Shown here one piece after another: positions 6,907-14,471 of a stretch of 23,520 nucleotides of DNA. Numbering within the stretch: position 1 is the first letter of the stretch; the number at the start of each line of letters is the position of its first letter. Under the pieces are notes generated by a model. That model worked only from the letters and a program-made list of their open reading frames with translations. It was not told the origin of the DNA and ran no database searches. The position numbers were made by a program, and so were the translations under genes. The stretch comes from CAYPZL01 sp964415045 (GTDB lineage Bacteria > Planctomycetota > Phycisphaerae > Sedimentisphaerales > Anaerobacaceae), in the NCBI GenBank assembly GCA_964415045.1, contig CAYPZL010000081.1:1-23520 (forward strand), given 5' to 3'.

Positions 6907-9900
6907 ATGAGCAGGAATTTGCTACCGAAATTCATCCTGGTCGTCGTTTTGGTGGCCGGGGCCGTATACACCTTGTTTCCGCCGAGCAAGAGGCTCAAAC
7001 CCGGCATCGATCTGGCCGGTGGAACCAGTCTGATCTACGCGATTGACACCACGGGGCTCGACGCCGCCGAGGAGAAGAACCTCTCGCAGAAGATGATCAC
7101 CACGCTGCGCCGGCGTATCGATCCGACCAACATCCAGAACCTCGTCTGGCGCCCCCAGGGCAACACGCGGTTCGAAATCCAGATGCCCCTGGCCAGCCCG
7201 AAGACGCAGGAGAAGAGACAAGAGTACGAAACGGCACTCAACGCCCTGCTCGAGAAAAACGTAAGTCCCGCCATCATTCTGCGGAATCTGCAGTTGCCCG
7301 CCGAAGAGCGAGAGTCGGCCTTCAAGGAGATCGCACAGGACGACCCTAACCGTGTGAAGATTCTCGCGGACCTGGCAGCCGTCTACGACGAGCGCGCCGA
7401 GATGCATGAGAAGCGCGGGACGTACCAGAAGAAGCTGGCCGATCTCGAAGAGAAGATATCGCGAGCGGGCCTCGACCTCGAACGCATCAAGGCCAATCGC
7501 AGCGATTGGGCCAAACTTGCGGCCGAAGAGCTGGCGACCACCCTGAAAGACTTCCTGGGCAACGAAGAATCGCTGGCTCTGCTGACGGACTACGTCACAA
7601 CCTACGCCGACCTGGCGGACGTACTGAACCGCCTGACGGCCGAGTCCGGGGTCAACGACCGCTACGACGCGGCCAAACGCAAGCTGGACCAGCTCAACCT
7701 GACGATGGATCAGATCAACTACGCGCTGGAGCTGCCTGAGGGCTCGGCCCGGCGTTCGGCTGCGATTGAGAAGCTCAAGACCGAGTTTCCTGACCGCGCC
7801 GAGGAGATCGATCAGGTAGTGACGGCCTACGCCGGCTATCGGCCTTATCGAGGCCGGCTCGACGACCCCCGGGACCTGCAACGTATGCTCAAGGGAGCGG
7901 GAATTCTCGAATTTCGCATCCTGCCTACCACAGGGCAGAGCGAGCCCAGCGCCGCGGAGATCGAGCGGTATAAGGAAGCACTGACCGAGAAAGGCCCGAA
8001 GTATGCCTCGGACAGCAGGTACGTCTGGTGCGAGATCGAGGATCCCGACGAATGGGTCGCTCCGGGAACGATCGTCGCCCCCTTCGGCGACAAACTCTAC
8101 GTCCTGGCCAGCAACCGGCAGGATGAGGTCATGCTCCACACCACCGGGGGCAAAGACTGGAAACTGGAACGTGCCAAACCGACGACCGACCAGATGGGTC
8201 GCAGGGCCATCGGTTTCCTCCTGGACGATCGCGGGGGCAACATCTTCTATCGCATCACCGGGAAAAACCCGGGCCGGCCTTTGTGTATCCTGCTCGACGG
8301 CATGGCCATCTCGGCCCCCAATATCGATGAAGACAAACCGATCGGGAAAAACGTCATCATCACCGGCAGTTTCACCGAAACTGAAGTCAGCGATATGGTC
8401 AACAAGCTCAACGCCGGCTCGCTGCCCGCCCGCTTGATCGAACAGCCGATTTCCGAAAAGACCATCGGCCCCTCCATTGGAGCGGACAACCGCGACCGGG
8501 GCATTCGGGCCGGATTCATCGGTCTGATCGTCGTGATGGGTGTCATGCTCGTCTACTACGTGCTCGCCGGCGCCATTGCCGACGTGGCCCTGCTGATGAA
8601 CATTCTCTTCGTGCTGGCCATCATGGCGGGACTCCGGGCCACCTTCACGTTGCCGGGCATCGCCGGTATCATCCTGACCATCGGCATGAGCGTGGACGCC
8701 AACGTGCTCATATTCGAGAGAATCCGCGAAGAGCAACGCAAGGGCTCCGGCCTGGCCATCGCCATCAGGAACGGGTATCAACGCGCTTTCCGGGCTATCT
8801 TCGACGCCAACCTGACCACGTTCATCACCGCGGCCATTCTTTACTACGTGGCCTCCGAAGAAATCAAGGGCTTCGCCATCGTCCTGATGCTGGGTATTGC
8901 ATCGAGTATGTTCACGGCCCTGTTTGTGACGCGCCTCATCTTTGACATCCTCATGGCCAAACGGGTGATAAAGGACCAACTGTTGATGCTTCGCCTGATC
9001 CACGAGCCGAACGTCAACTGGATGGGTTTGCGCAAGGTGTTCCTGGGGATATCGGCCCTCCTCATCGTGGGCGGGCTGGCCGTCTTCTTCACCCGGGACG
9101 ACGCCAAGAACAACAAGTACGACATCGAGTTCACCGGCGGCACCAGCGTGCAGATCAACTTGAAGGAGGGCGTTTCCCTCTCACGGCAGGACGTCCAGGA
9201 CAGAATCCGCGAGATGGGGCGTCAGTTGGGCTACCCGGCTCTGGAAGCGGCCAACGTGTACAGTGTGGGCAAGTCGGGCCGGCAGTATGAGATTACGACC
9301 ACGGCCACCAACAAGGTCAAAGGCGAGTTCTCGTTCAGCCCTTCAGATCCGAACGCCGAGGAGACGGTCGAGGGCGTCACAGACGCTATCGAAAAGACGC
9401 TGGCCGAGATGCGACGCGAGCTGACCGACCTGCGGGTCACCAAGACGGGCGACCGGGCCTTCACGGTCACGACCAGCCGGGTGAACCCCGTCTTGCTCGA
9501 AAGCGTGCTGCGAACCGCGTTTCCGCAGGCGCAGGTTTCCCCGCCGGAGATCGACGAAGTGGTCAACGACGCCATCCGAAAGGCCTTCGAAGGAGATCTG
9601 GAGGTGCAGGAGAATCTCCGGCCTACGATCGCTGCCACGAAAAAGATCACCCAGGAGATGATCGATCAGTATCCCGAGATCGTCGACTACATGGGCGGCC
9701 TGTGGATCGACTGCCGCATCGCACGACCGGCATCGCTGGACGATATCAGAAGCCGGATCGGAGATTTGCTGTTCAAGCCGGATACGCAGCAGTTGGTCCA
9801 GTACTCCTACGAGCTGTTCGGGCCCGATCTCAAGCAGACCGATCCCAATCAGCCTGTGCAAAGTTTCATCTATGTCAGTGCTCCCCCCGAAGTGGGGCTG

Positions 9901-10614
9901 CGCGAATTGGCCGAAGACGAGTGGAATCGCTTCGTCGAGAACGAAACGACGCGGGTCCGTGCCGCGACCACGATGGAGACGTCGCTGCCGCGCGTCACTC
10001 AGATCGATCCGTCGGTCGGCTCGCAGCAGAAGACCCGGGCCATGATCGCGATCGTATTGTCGCTCTCGGCCATCGTCGGTTACATCTGGCTGCGATTCGG
10101 CGATCTTCGCTACGGCTTGGCGGCCATTGCCGCTCTGGTCCATGACGTGAGCATCACGTTGGGCGCCGTGACCGCCTGCACCTATATCGCAGGCACCGTC
10201 CTCGGTGCCGCCCTGCTCGTCGGCGACTTCAAGATCGACCTGGCCATGATCGCGGCATTTCTGACGCTCATCGGTTACTCGCTCAACGACACGATCGTCG
10301 TGTTCGATCGTATTCGCGAGAACCGACACAAAGCCCGGCTCAACCCGCAGACCATCACCAACAGCATCAACCAGACGATCTCCCGCACCATTATGACGTC
10401 CGTGACCACGTTCGTGGTCGTGCTGGTCATGTATGTCTTCGGCGGGCAAGGGCTGCGAGGTTTCACATTCGCTATCGGGTTCGGCGTGATCATCGGTACG
10501 TATTCGTCGATTGCCATCGCGGCTCCCCTGCTGCTGCTGGGCGCCGCCGGCGGGCAGGACAAAGCGGCCGGCGCCAAGGCAACGAAGTCGCGGCCCAAGG
10601 CCGCCGTGCGGTGA
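6907..10614 (+). CDS. secDF: SecD-SecF fusion protein translocase subunit, with enlarged extracytoplasmic domains
   Basis: A 1235-aa inner-membrane protein that uses the proton gradient to help pull preproteins out of the Sec channel. AGGAAG precedes the ATG at 6907. SecD half (about 1-698): first membrane helix at 8-24, GIDLAGG with Asp35, a large outer domain to about 530, then five helices including SVDANVLIFERIREE with Asp597. SecF half (about 700-1235): first helix at 705-727, DIEFTGG with Asp739, a long outer domain to about 1042, then five helices with LNDTIVVFDRIREN (Asp1128, Asp1134). The proton-relay aspartates are therefore present. E. coli SecD plus SecF total 938 residues (615 + 323). 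Most of the surplus is a charged, helical, coiled-coil-like insertion at about 115-310 and an enlarged SecF outer domain at about 728-1042. The C-terminus is a short Ala/Lys tail. Confidence 0.96.
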   Translation: MSRNLLPKFILVVVLVAGAVYTLFPPSKRLKPGIDLAGGTSLIYAIDTTGLDAAEEKNLSQKMITTLRRRIDPTNIQNLVWRPQGNTRFEIQMPLASPKTQEKRQEYETALNALLEKNVSPAIILRNLQLPAEERESAFKEIAQDDPNRVKILADLAAVYDERAEMHEKRGTYQKKLADLEEKISRAGLDLERIKANRSDWAKLAAEELATTLKDFLGNEESLALLTDYVTTYADLADVLNRLTAESGVNDRYDAAKRKLDQLNLTMDQINYALELPEGSARRSAAIEKLKTEFPDRAEEIDQVVTAYAGYRPYRGRLDDPRDLQRMLKGAGILEFRILPTTGQSEPSAAEIERYKEALTEKGPKYASDSRYVWCEIEDPDEWVAPGTIVAPFGDKLYVLASNRQDEVMLHTTGGKDWKLERAKPTTDQMGRRAIGFLLDDRGGNIFYRITGKNPGRPLCILLDGMAISAPNIDEDKPIGKNVIITGSFTETEVSDMVNKLNAGSLPARLIEQPISEKTIGPSIGADNRDRGIRAGFIGLIVVMGVMLVYYVLAGAIADVALLMNILFVLAIMAGLRATFTLPGIAGIILTIGMSVDANVLIFERIREEQRKGSGLAIAIRNGYQRAFRAIFDANLTTFITAAILYYVASEEIKGFAIVLMLGIASSMFTALFVTRLIFDILMAKRVIKDQLLMLRLIHEPNVNWMGLRKVFLGISALLIVGGLAVFFTRDDAKNNKYDIEFTGGTSVQINLKEGVSLSRQDVQDRIREMGRQLGYPALEAANVYSVGKSGRQYEITTTATNKVKGEFSFSPSDPNAEETVEGVTDAIEKTLAEMRRELTDLRVTKTGDRAFTVTTSRVNPVLLESVLRTAFPQAQVSPPEIDEVVNDAIRKAFEGDLEVQENLRPTIAATKKITQEMIDQYPEIVDYMGGLWIDCRIARPASLDDIRSRIGDLLFKPDTQQLVQYSYELFGPDLKQTDPNQPVQSFIYVSAPPEVGLRELAEDEWNRFVENETTRVRAATTMETSLPRVTQIDPSVGSQQKTRAMIAIVLSLSAIVGYIWLRFGDLRYGLAAIAALVHDVSITLGAVTACTYIAGTVLGAALLVGDFKIDLAMIAAFLTLIGYSLNDTIVVFDRIRENRHKARLNPQTITNSINQTISRTIMTSVTTFVVVLVMYVFGGQGLRGFTFAIGFGVIIGTYSSIAIAAPLLLLGAAGGQDKAAGAKATKSRPKAAVR

Positions 10615-10676
10615 GGCAGACGAACGAACCGGCAAGCAACGGATGCGGACGGCGGACCACATGTTCCGGTCGTACA

Positions 10677-11201
10677 ATGAGCAAGGATTATAAAACAGGA
10701 TTGATCGTGGGGCTGGCGGTGGCGGTCGTCGCTCTCGGCTGGCTGGCGACCCGACCCAGTCTGAGTCCGCAGGCACGGATGCTGCGGTCGGCCAGGGCAA
10801 ACGCGACGGAAGCCCTGCCCCCTGCCGATGAAAAACCGGCCGACGAACCCTCGCCTTCCCGGGAAAAGCCCGTCGCCGAGACAACGGCGCCATCAAGCCC
10901 GCCGGTGGCACCAGCCGACACCGACGTGCTGGCACAACTGCTGCCGGAATCGCAAACGCCCGGCGCGAACGAGCCTGTGCAAAGTCCACCCCGCCCCCGT
11001 GACCTGACGATCTACGAAAAAGAGGAGAAAATCCAGACCACCCGATTCCATATCGTGCGAAAAGACGAAACCCTCTCCGCCATTTCGCAGCAATACTACG
11101 GCTCGCCCAACCAATGGCGGAAGATCGTGGAGGCCAACAAGGACACGGTCAAGGATGCCAACAAGATCAGCCCCGGGATAAAACTCATCATTCCGGACTG
11201 A
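10677..11201 (+). CDS. Membrane-anchored LysM-domain protein
   Basis: A 174-aa protein with a basic N-terminus and one membrane helix (about residues 7-24). A long Pro/Ala/Glu-rich linker (25-118) leads to a C-terminal LysM domain (about 124-173, with FHIVRKDETLSAISQQYYGS and NKISPGIKLIIP). LysM domains bind the glycan part of peptidoglycan, so the protein probably links the inner membrane to the wall or places a partner there. I chose the ATG at 10677 because it puts the helix at the N-terminus. A GTG at 10611 in the same frame overlaps the secDF stop (GTGA) and would add 22 residues through translational coupling; neither has a good ribosome binding site. It lies directly after secDF and is likely in the same operon. 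No catalytic domain is present. Confidence 0.8.
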   Translation: MSKDYKTGLIVGLAVAVVALGWLATRPSLSPQARMLRSARANATEALPPADEKPADEPSPSREKPVAETTAPSSPPVAPADTDVLAQLLPESQTPGANEPVQSPPRPRDLTIYEKEEKIQTTRFHIVRKDETLSAISQQYYGSPNQWRKIVEANKDTVKDANKISPGIKLIIPD

Positions 11202-11269
11202 GCGCCGCGCTGCGCCCGCCGCATCCAGTCCCCTCGCCACACAAGGCCCGGTGGCCGCATCGTCTCCGG

Positions 11270-12025
11270 TCATATGCTCCGGGCCGCCTCGCGGTCGACA
11301 AACCACGTGATCTTGTCCAGGGCTGGCCATAAAACGTGAATCGGATACTTCACCTCATCCGGCTCCCCGGTCAACACCGCGTGCAACGTATCGGCCTTCT
11401 CTGCTCCCGATACCAGAACCGCCAGACACCGGGCGGCGCACAAAACCGGATGCGTCAGCGTGATGCGGCTGAGCGCATCGCCCAAAACGTATACAACGCA
11501 GGCCAGATCCTCGGTGTCAAACGGGGCGTACGAATTCGGGAAGAGCGATCCGGTGTGACCGTCGGTCCCCATGCCTAAAACGACCAGGTCAAAGGAAGGG
11601 ATCTGCCCCTCTCGAAGACCGAAGACGTCCCGGATCGTCTGCGCGTACGTGTGCGCGGCAACCTTGATGTCGTCGTATTCGGTGGGAATTCGGTGGACGT
11701 TGTCCGGCGGGATATCCACCTTGCTCAGGAACGTATCGGCCGCCAGGCGATAGTTGCTGTACGGCGAGTCGGGTGCAACGTAACGCTCATCGACCCAGAA
11801 AACCTGTACTTTCTCCCAGGGCAGGGATTGCGTCTCCGGTGTGGCAGGCAGCAATTCGAAGAAACGTTTGGGCGTGCTTCCGCCGGACAGCGCCACAGAG
11901 AAGCTGCCCCGCAACGCAATTGCATCACGGGCTGCAGAAGCAAACAGTCTGACGGTTTGCCGGGCAAGATTCTCGGCATCGCAGGCGACCCGGACATTCG
12001 GTTTGAATTTCGCCGTCGTTTCCAT
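11270..12025 (-). CDS. pgl: 6-phosphogluconolactonase
   Basis: A cytoplasmic enzyme of 251 aa that hydrolyses 6-phosphogluconolactone to 6-phosphogluconate in the oxidative pentose phosphate pathway. Family motifs are in order: SGGSTP (47-52), WVDER (77-81) and GMGTDGHTGSLFP (151-163), whose His is the expected catalytic residue. The length is typical of the DevB/Pgl type. The ATG at 12023-12025 is preceded on this strand by AAGGTGG. The gene is convergent with the LysM gene, with 68 bases between the stops. No glucose-6-phosphate dehydrogenase gene, a common neighbour, is in the window. A good promoter lies far upstream at 12196-12225, giving a leader of about 165 bases. Confidence 0.95.
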   Translation of the reverse strand: METTAKFKPNVRVACDAENLARQTVRLFASAARDAIALRGSFSVALSGGSTPKRFFELLPATPETQSLPWEKVQVFWVDERYVAPDSPYSNYRLAADTFLSKVDIPPDNVHRIPTEYDDIKVAAHTYAQTIRDVFGLREGQIPSFDLVVLGMGTDGHTGSLFPNSYAPFDTEDLACVVYVLGDALSRITLTHPVLCAARCLAVLVSGAEKADTLHAVLTGEPDEVKYPIHVLWPALDKITWFVDREAARSI

Positions 12026-12412
12026 AGCTTCGCCACCTTATCAACCAACATGACTCGCGACTTGGAAGTTGTCGATTCCGGTCGAACAGGCACGTAACCA
12101 CCCCCCCCCCGGTCGAAAGCACCTTCCGGCGTGGAACAGCAGTCGGTTGCAAGGCCATAACCCACCGCTTTCCTTAAACGGCAAACGCAACCAACATTAT
12201 CCTACCGCCGCTGAAGAGATGTCAACAAAATATCGGGCCGCTCCCAAAATAGTGTGCGAGGAATAATCCTGGCATGGTCAGGCTGCCGTTCGTTGTGCTT
12301 TCCAGTAATCGCGCCAAAGACCGCTATGATACAAGGCTCATCCGGTTTTTGGGTACTTTTCATGGTGGGCACCAGTCGGAATTTCCGCGACGATGCGGAT
12401 TGGGGGATTCGG
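12026..12412. other. Gene-free region between pgl and the GH5-like gene
   Basis: 387 bases without a convincing gene. It holds the pgl promoter (12196-12225, - strand) and the long pgl leader, which includes a run of ten C on the + strand at 12101-12110. It also holds the 3' side of the leftward operon that ends with the GH5-like gene. I found no clear intrinsic terminator after that operon. Open frames crossing this region have no codon or homology support. Confidence 0.6.
12196..12225 (-). promoter_or_regulatory. Sigma70-type promoter for pgl
   Basis: Read on the - strand, TTGACA (12225 to 12220, exact consensus) is followed, after 18 bases, by GATAAT (12201 to 12196, 5 of 6). Transcription would begin near 12189. 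The resulting leader of about 165 bases before the pgl ATG is long for a housekeeping gene. Confidence 0.6.
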
Positions 12413-13480
12413 TCAGGGACGTTGGTTTTTCTGGAACCAGCGCAGGAGCAGTTGCATGCGCTTTCCGGGCGTGTCCGTGGGGCGACGGTTGTTGCGGTCC
12501 GGGCCGTGCTCGACGCTCCAGCCGTCCCACTCGCGGAAGGCGTGATACGACCAGTCCCAGCCGTATTGCTCGAACAGGTCAATGACGTCCCGCAGATAGT
12601 AGTAGCCGCTGTCGCCCGGCGCCCAGCGAATGACGCTGAACTCGCCGACGTAGACGTGCACGTTGAAGGCCTGCTGAAACTCGATGGCGGGCCGCATCTC
12701 CTCGCGCAACCTCTCCTTGTCCCACCGCTCGCCGTCGATGAGGCCCGGATACGCGATCCCGGTGCGGTCGTTGTGGACACCCTGGTGCGTGAAATTATGC
12801 GGCCGGTACATGTGGAAGCTGTAGATCACCCGGTCCAGATCCAACGGTTCGAGCCAGTCGAAGCCGTCGGGCCCGCCCCAGGGACTCGGCTCGAAAACGA
12901 CGGGCTTGCCCGGATCGACCGCCCGAATCGTCTCGGCCGCTCTCGCAGCAAGGTCGCGCCAGTTCAGCAGACCGTCGGCCACGACGCCTTCCACCGCCTC
13001 GTTGAGCAGGTCATACGCGTAGACGACGCGACGCCCCTTGTAGCGGCGGGCGATTCGGTCCCATACCGCCACCAGCTTGTCCTGGTAGCGTTTCTCCTGA
13101 AACATGCGGCAGACGCCGCCCCGGGCCCGTCCGCCCGGCGGGGTATGCAGGTCCACCAGCACCTCAATGCCGTACTTCTCGCACGCTGCCAGCGCCTTGC
13201 CGCACTCGGCCAGCGCGCCGTCCAGCCACCGGTCGTAAGCCTCCAGGTCGGCAGCCCACTGCTCGGCCTGCTTCATCGGCGTCCAGTTCAACTGCCAGCG
13301 AATCTGGTTGACGTTCCACATCAGGGCCAGGTCGCGGATGTCACTCTCGCGAAACCGCGGTCCGTACATCACACCGCGCAAGCGGGGCAGGTCGTGACCT
13401 TTGAATCGCGTCTCGCTGCGCCGGCCTTTGCGCTCGGGCCTGCCCACGACGATTGCGGCGTCAGCGTCCCGAGGTCGCAC
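12413..13480 (-). CDS. GH5-like glycoside hydrolase (cellulase-type TIM barrel)
   Basis: A 355-aa protein with the fold and active site of GH5/clan GH-A retaining enzymes. MWNVNQIRWQLNW lies on an early strand and DLHTPPGG at about 110-117. YDLLNE with Glu161 is the expected acid/base and YVGEFSV with Glu280 the expected nucleophile, and HMYRP lies between them. The recognisable domain begins at about residue 27 (KGHDLPRLRGVMYG). The GTG at 13478-13480 is the best start in frame and overlaps the end of the upstream gene by 20 bases, so translation is probably coupled. The N-terminus is basic and shows no signal peptide, which is odd among exported neighbours. Either the enzyme is cytoplasmic, or the start is wrong, or a signal was lost. 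It is the last gene of the leftward operon. The substrate is not predictable. Confidence 0.82.
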   Translation of the reverse strand: MRPRDADAAIVVGRPERKGRRSETRFKGHDLPRLRGVMYGPRFRESDIRDLALMWNVNQIRWQLNWTPMKQAEQWAADLEAYDRWLDGALAECGKALAACEKYGIEVLVDLHTPPGGRARGGVCRMFQEKRYQDKLVAVWDRIARRYKGRRVVYAYDLLNEAVEGVVADGLLNWRDLAARAAETIRAVDPGKPVVFEPSPWGGPDGFDWLEPLDLDRVIYSFHMYRPHNFTHQGVHNDRTGIAYPGLIDGERWDKERLREEMRPAIEFQQAFNVHVYVGEFSVIRWAPGDSGYYYLRDVIDLFEQYGWDWSYHAFREWDGWSVEHGPDRNNRRPTDTPGKRMQLLLRWFQKNQRP

Positions 13481-14471
13481 GCTGATTCATGTACTGCTTG
13501 TAGAGGGCCAGAACCCGGGCATCGGACGCTCCTTTTGTCACGACCAAACGCGAGTGCGCGGTTGAGGTCCGGCCAGCTTTGATGTCCCGGCCGAAGAGGG
13601 ACAGGTAGAGCGAATAATGGCCTTCCCCTTCGTAGGGCGTGGCGATGGCAAAGCAGTCCTCCGGCGGCGCCATCAGAATCACCGTCACGTCCGTCGCGCC
13701 GCCACGTCGCACGCAAACGGGAGCGGCCAGGTGCGGCATGATCGCCCAGTCCACCGGGTGCGGCTCCTTCGTCCACCGCCCGTCCCGGATGATCTCAACG
13801 ACATCTTCATCGCGCGGGAACATCTGCCAGTCGCCGAATGACTTCCGCGCCGCCAGAAAGCCCGGCTTTCCCGAAGCCTCCGGATTCTCGCGCACATACA
13901 CGAAGGGCGAGCGGAGGCTCTCGTGGAAATACGACGCCAGAAACACCTCGAAGTTCTTCAGGTCCTTCTCCGCCTTGACGGTGGTCTCGACGTCGAGCGT
14001 CTGCGCGTCGTTCCAGTGATACCGGGTGCTCAGCTCGAACGGACGGGCCTCGGCCGCGGGCCACGTGACCGCAACGGCGCCGTCGGACAACAGCCGGGCG
14101 GTGCTGGCGCAATTCCAGCCGGCGGTCCAGTGACGCTTGTCGGTCGTGAAAACCCGATACGTGCTGAGAATGCCGACGCCTCGATCCACCCTCGCGCCCG
14201 ACGCAGCGTGCACGACCCCGGACAGGCCGAGCGACTTGCCGCCCTGCCGCAGCTTGCCGCGCAGGAGACCCGTGTCGAACGTGTACTCCCCGCTCACACC
14301 CGGCGCGAACGCGAGCCTGTTCAACCGGGCCTTCTCCTGCATCACAACGGCGCCGGGCTGCCCCGTCGCCCAATCGGCAGGCAACACGAGCATCCAGAGC
14401 GCCGCAAGCAACAGCGGGCCGGCATAGCCGGCCCGCCGGCGTCTATTCCGTTGTGCCTTACTTCCCGGCAT
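13461..14471 (-). CDS. Secreted protein of unknown function
   Basis: A 336-aa protein I cannot assign to a family. The ATG at 14471 overlaps the preceding gene's stop by 14 bases; a TTG at 14492 is a less likely start. The N-terminus has many arginines (QRNRRRRAGYAG) and then a hydrophobic stretch LLLAALWMLVLPA ending near ATGQ, a good Sec signal peptide. The rest is soluble, rich in beta-type segments, and repeatedly mentions aromatic-polar strands (STRYHWNDAQTLDVETTVKA, YEGEGHYSLYLSLFGRD). This suggests a sugar-binding or beta-sandwich/supersandwich fold, although that is only an impression. It sits between an FGE-like protein and the GH5-like gene, overlapping both, so it is co-translated with them. 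Its role is probably in the same extracytoplasmic carbohydrate process. Confidence 0.7.
   Translation of the reverse strand: MPGSKAQRNRRRRAGYAGPLLLAALWMLVLPADWATGQPGAVVMQEKARLNRLAFAPGVSGEYTFDTGLLRGKLRQGGKSLGLSGVVHAASGARVDRGVGILSTYRVFTTDKRHWTAGWNCASTARLLSDGAVAVTWPAAEARPFELSTRYHWNDAQTLDVETTVKAEKDLKNFEVFLASYFHESLRSPFVYVRENPEASGKPGFLAARKSFGDWQMFPRDEDVVEIIRDGRWTKEPHPVDWAIMPHLAAPVCVRRGGATDVTVILMAPPEDCFAIATPYEGEGHYSLYLSLFGRDIKAGRTSTAHSRLVVTKGASDARVLALYKQYMNQRATSGR

Noticed and set aside
11245..11285. GGCCCGG/CCGGGCC pair as a bidirectional terminator between the LysM gene and pgl
   Set aside because: The loop is 27 bases, there is no T-run, and one arm lies inside the pgl coding end. Pairing of this strength is expected by chance in GC-rich DNA.
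12101..12110. C10 run as part of a CRISPR or satellite array
   Set aside because: It is a single homopolymer with no repeat-spacer periodicity. No CRISPR array or cas gene was found anywhere in the window.
12254..13582. 442-codon + strand frame opposite the GH5-like gene
   Set aside because: The GH5-like reading has both catalytic glutamates and family motifs on the other strand; this frame has none.
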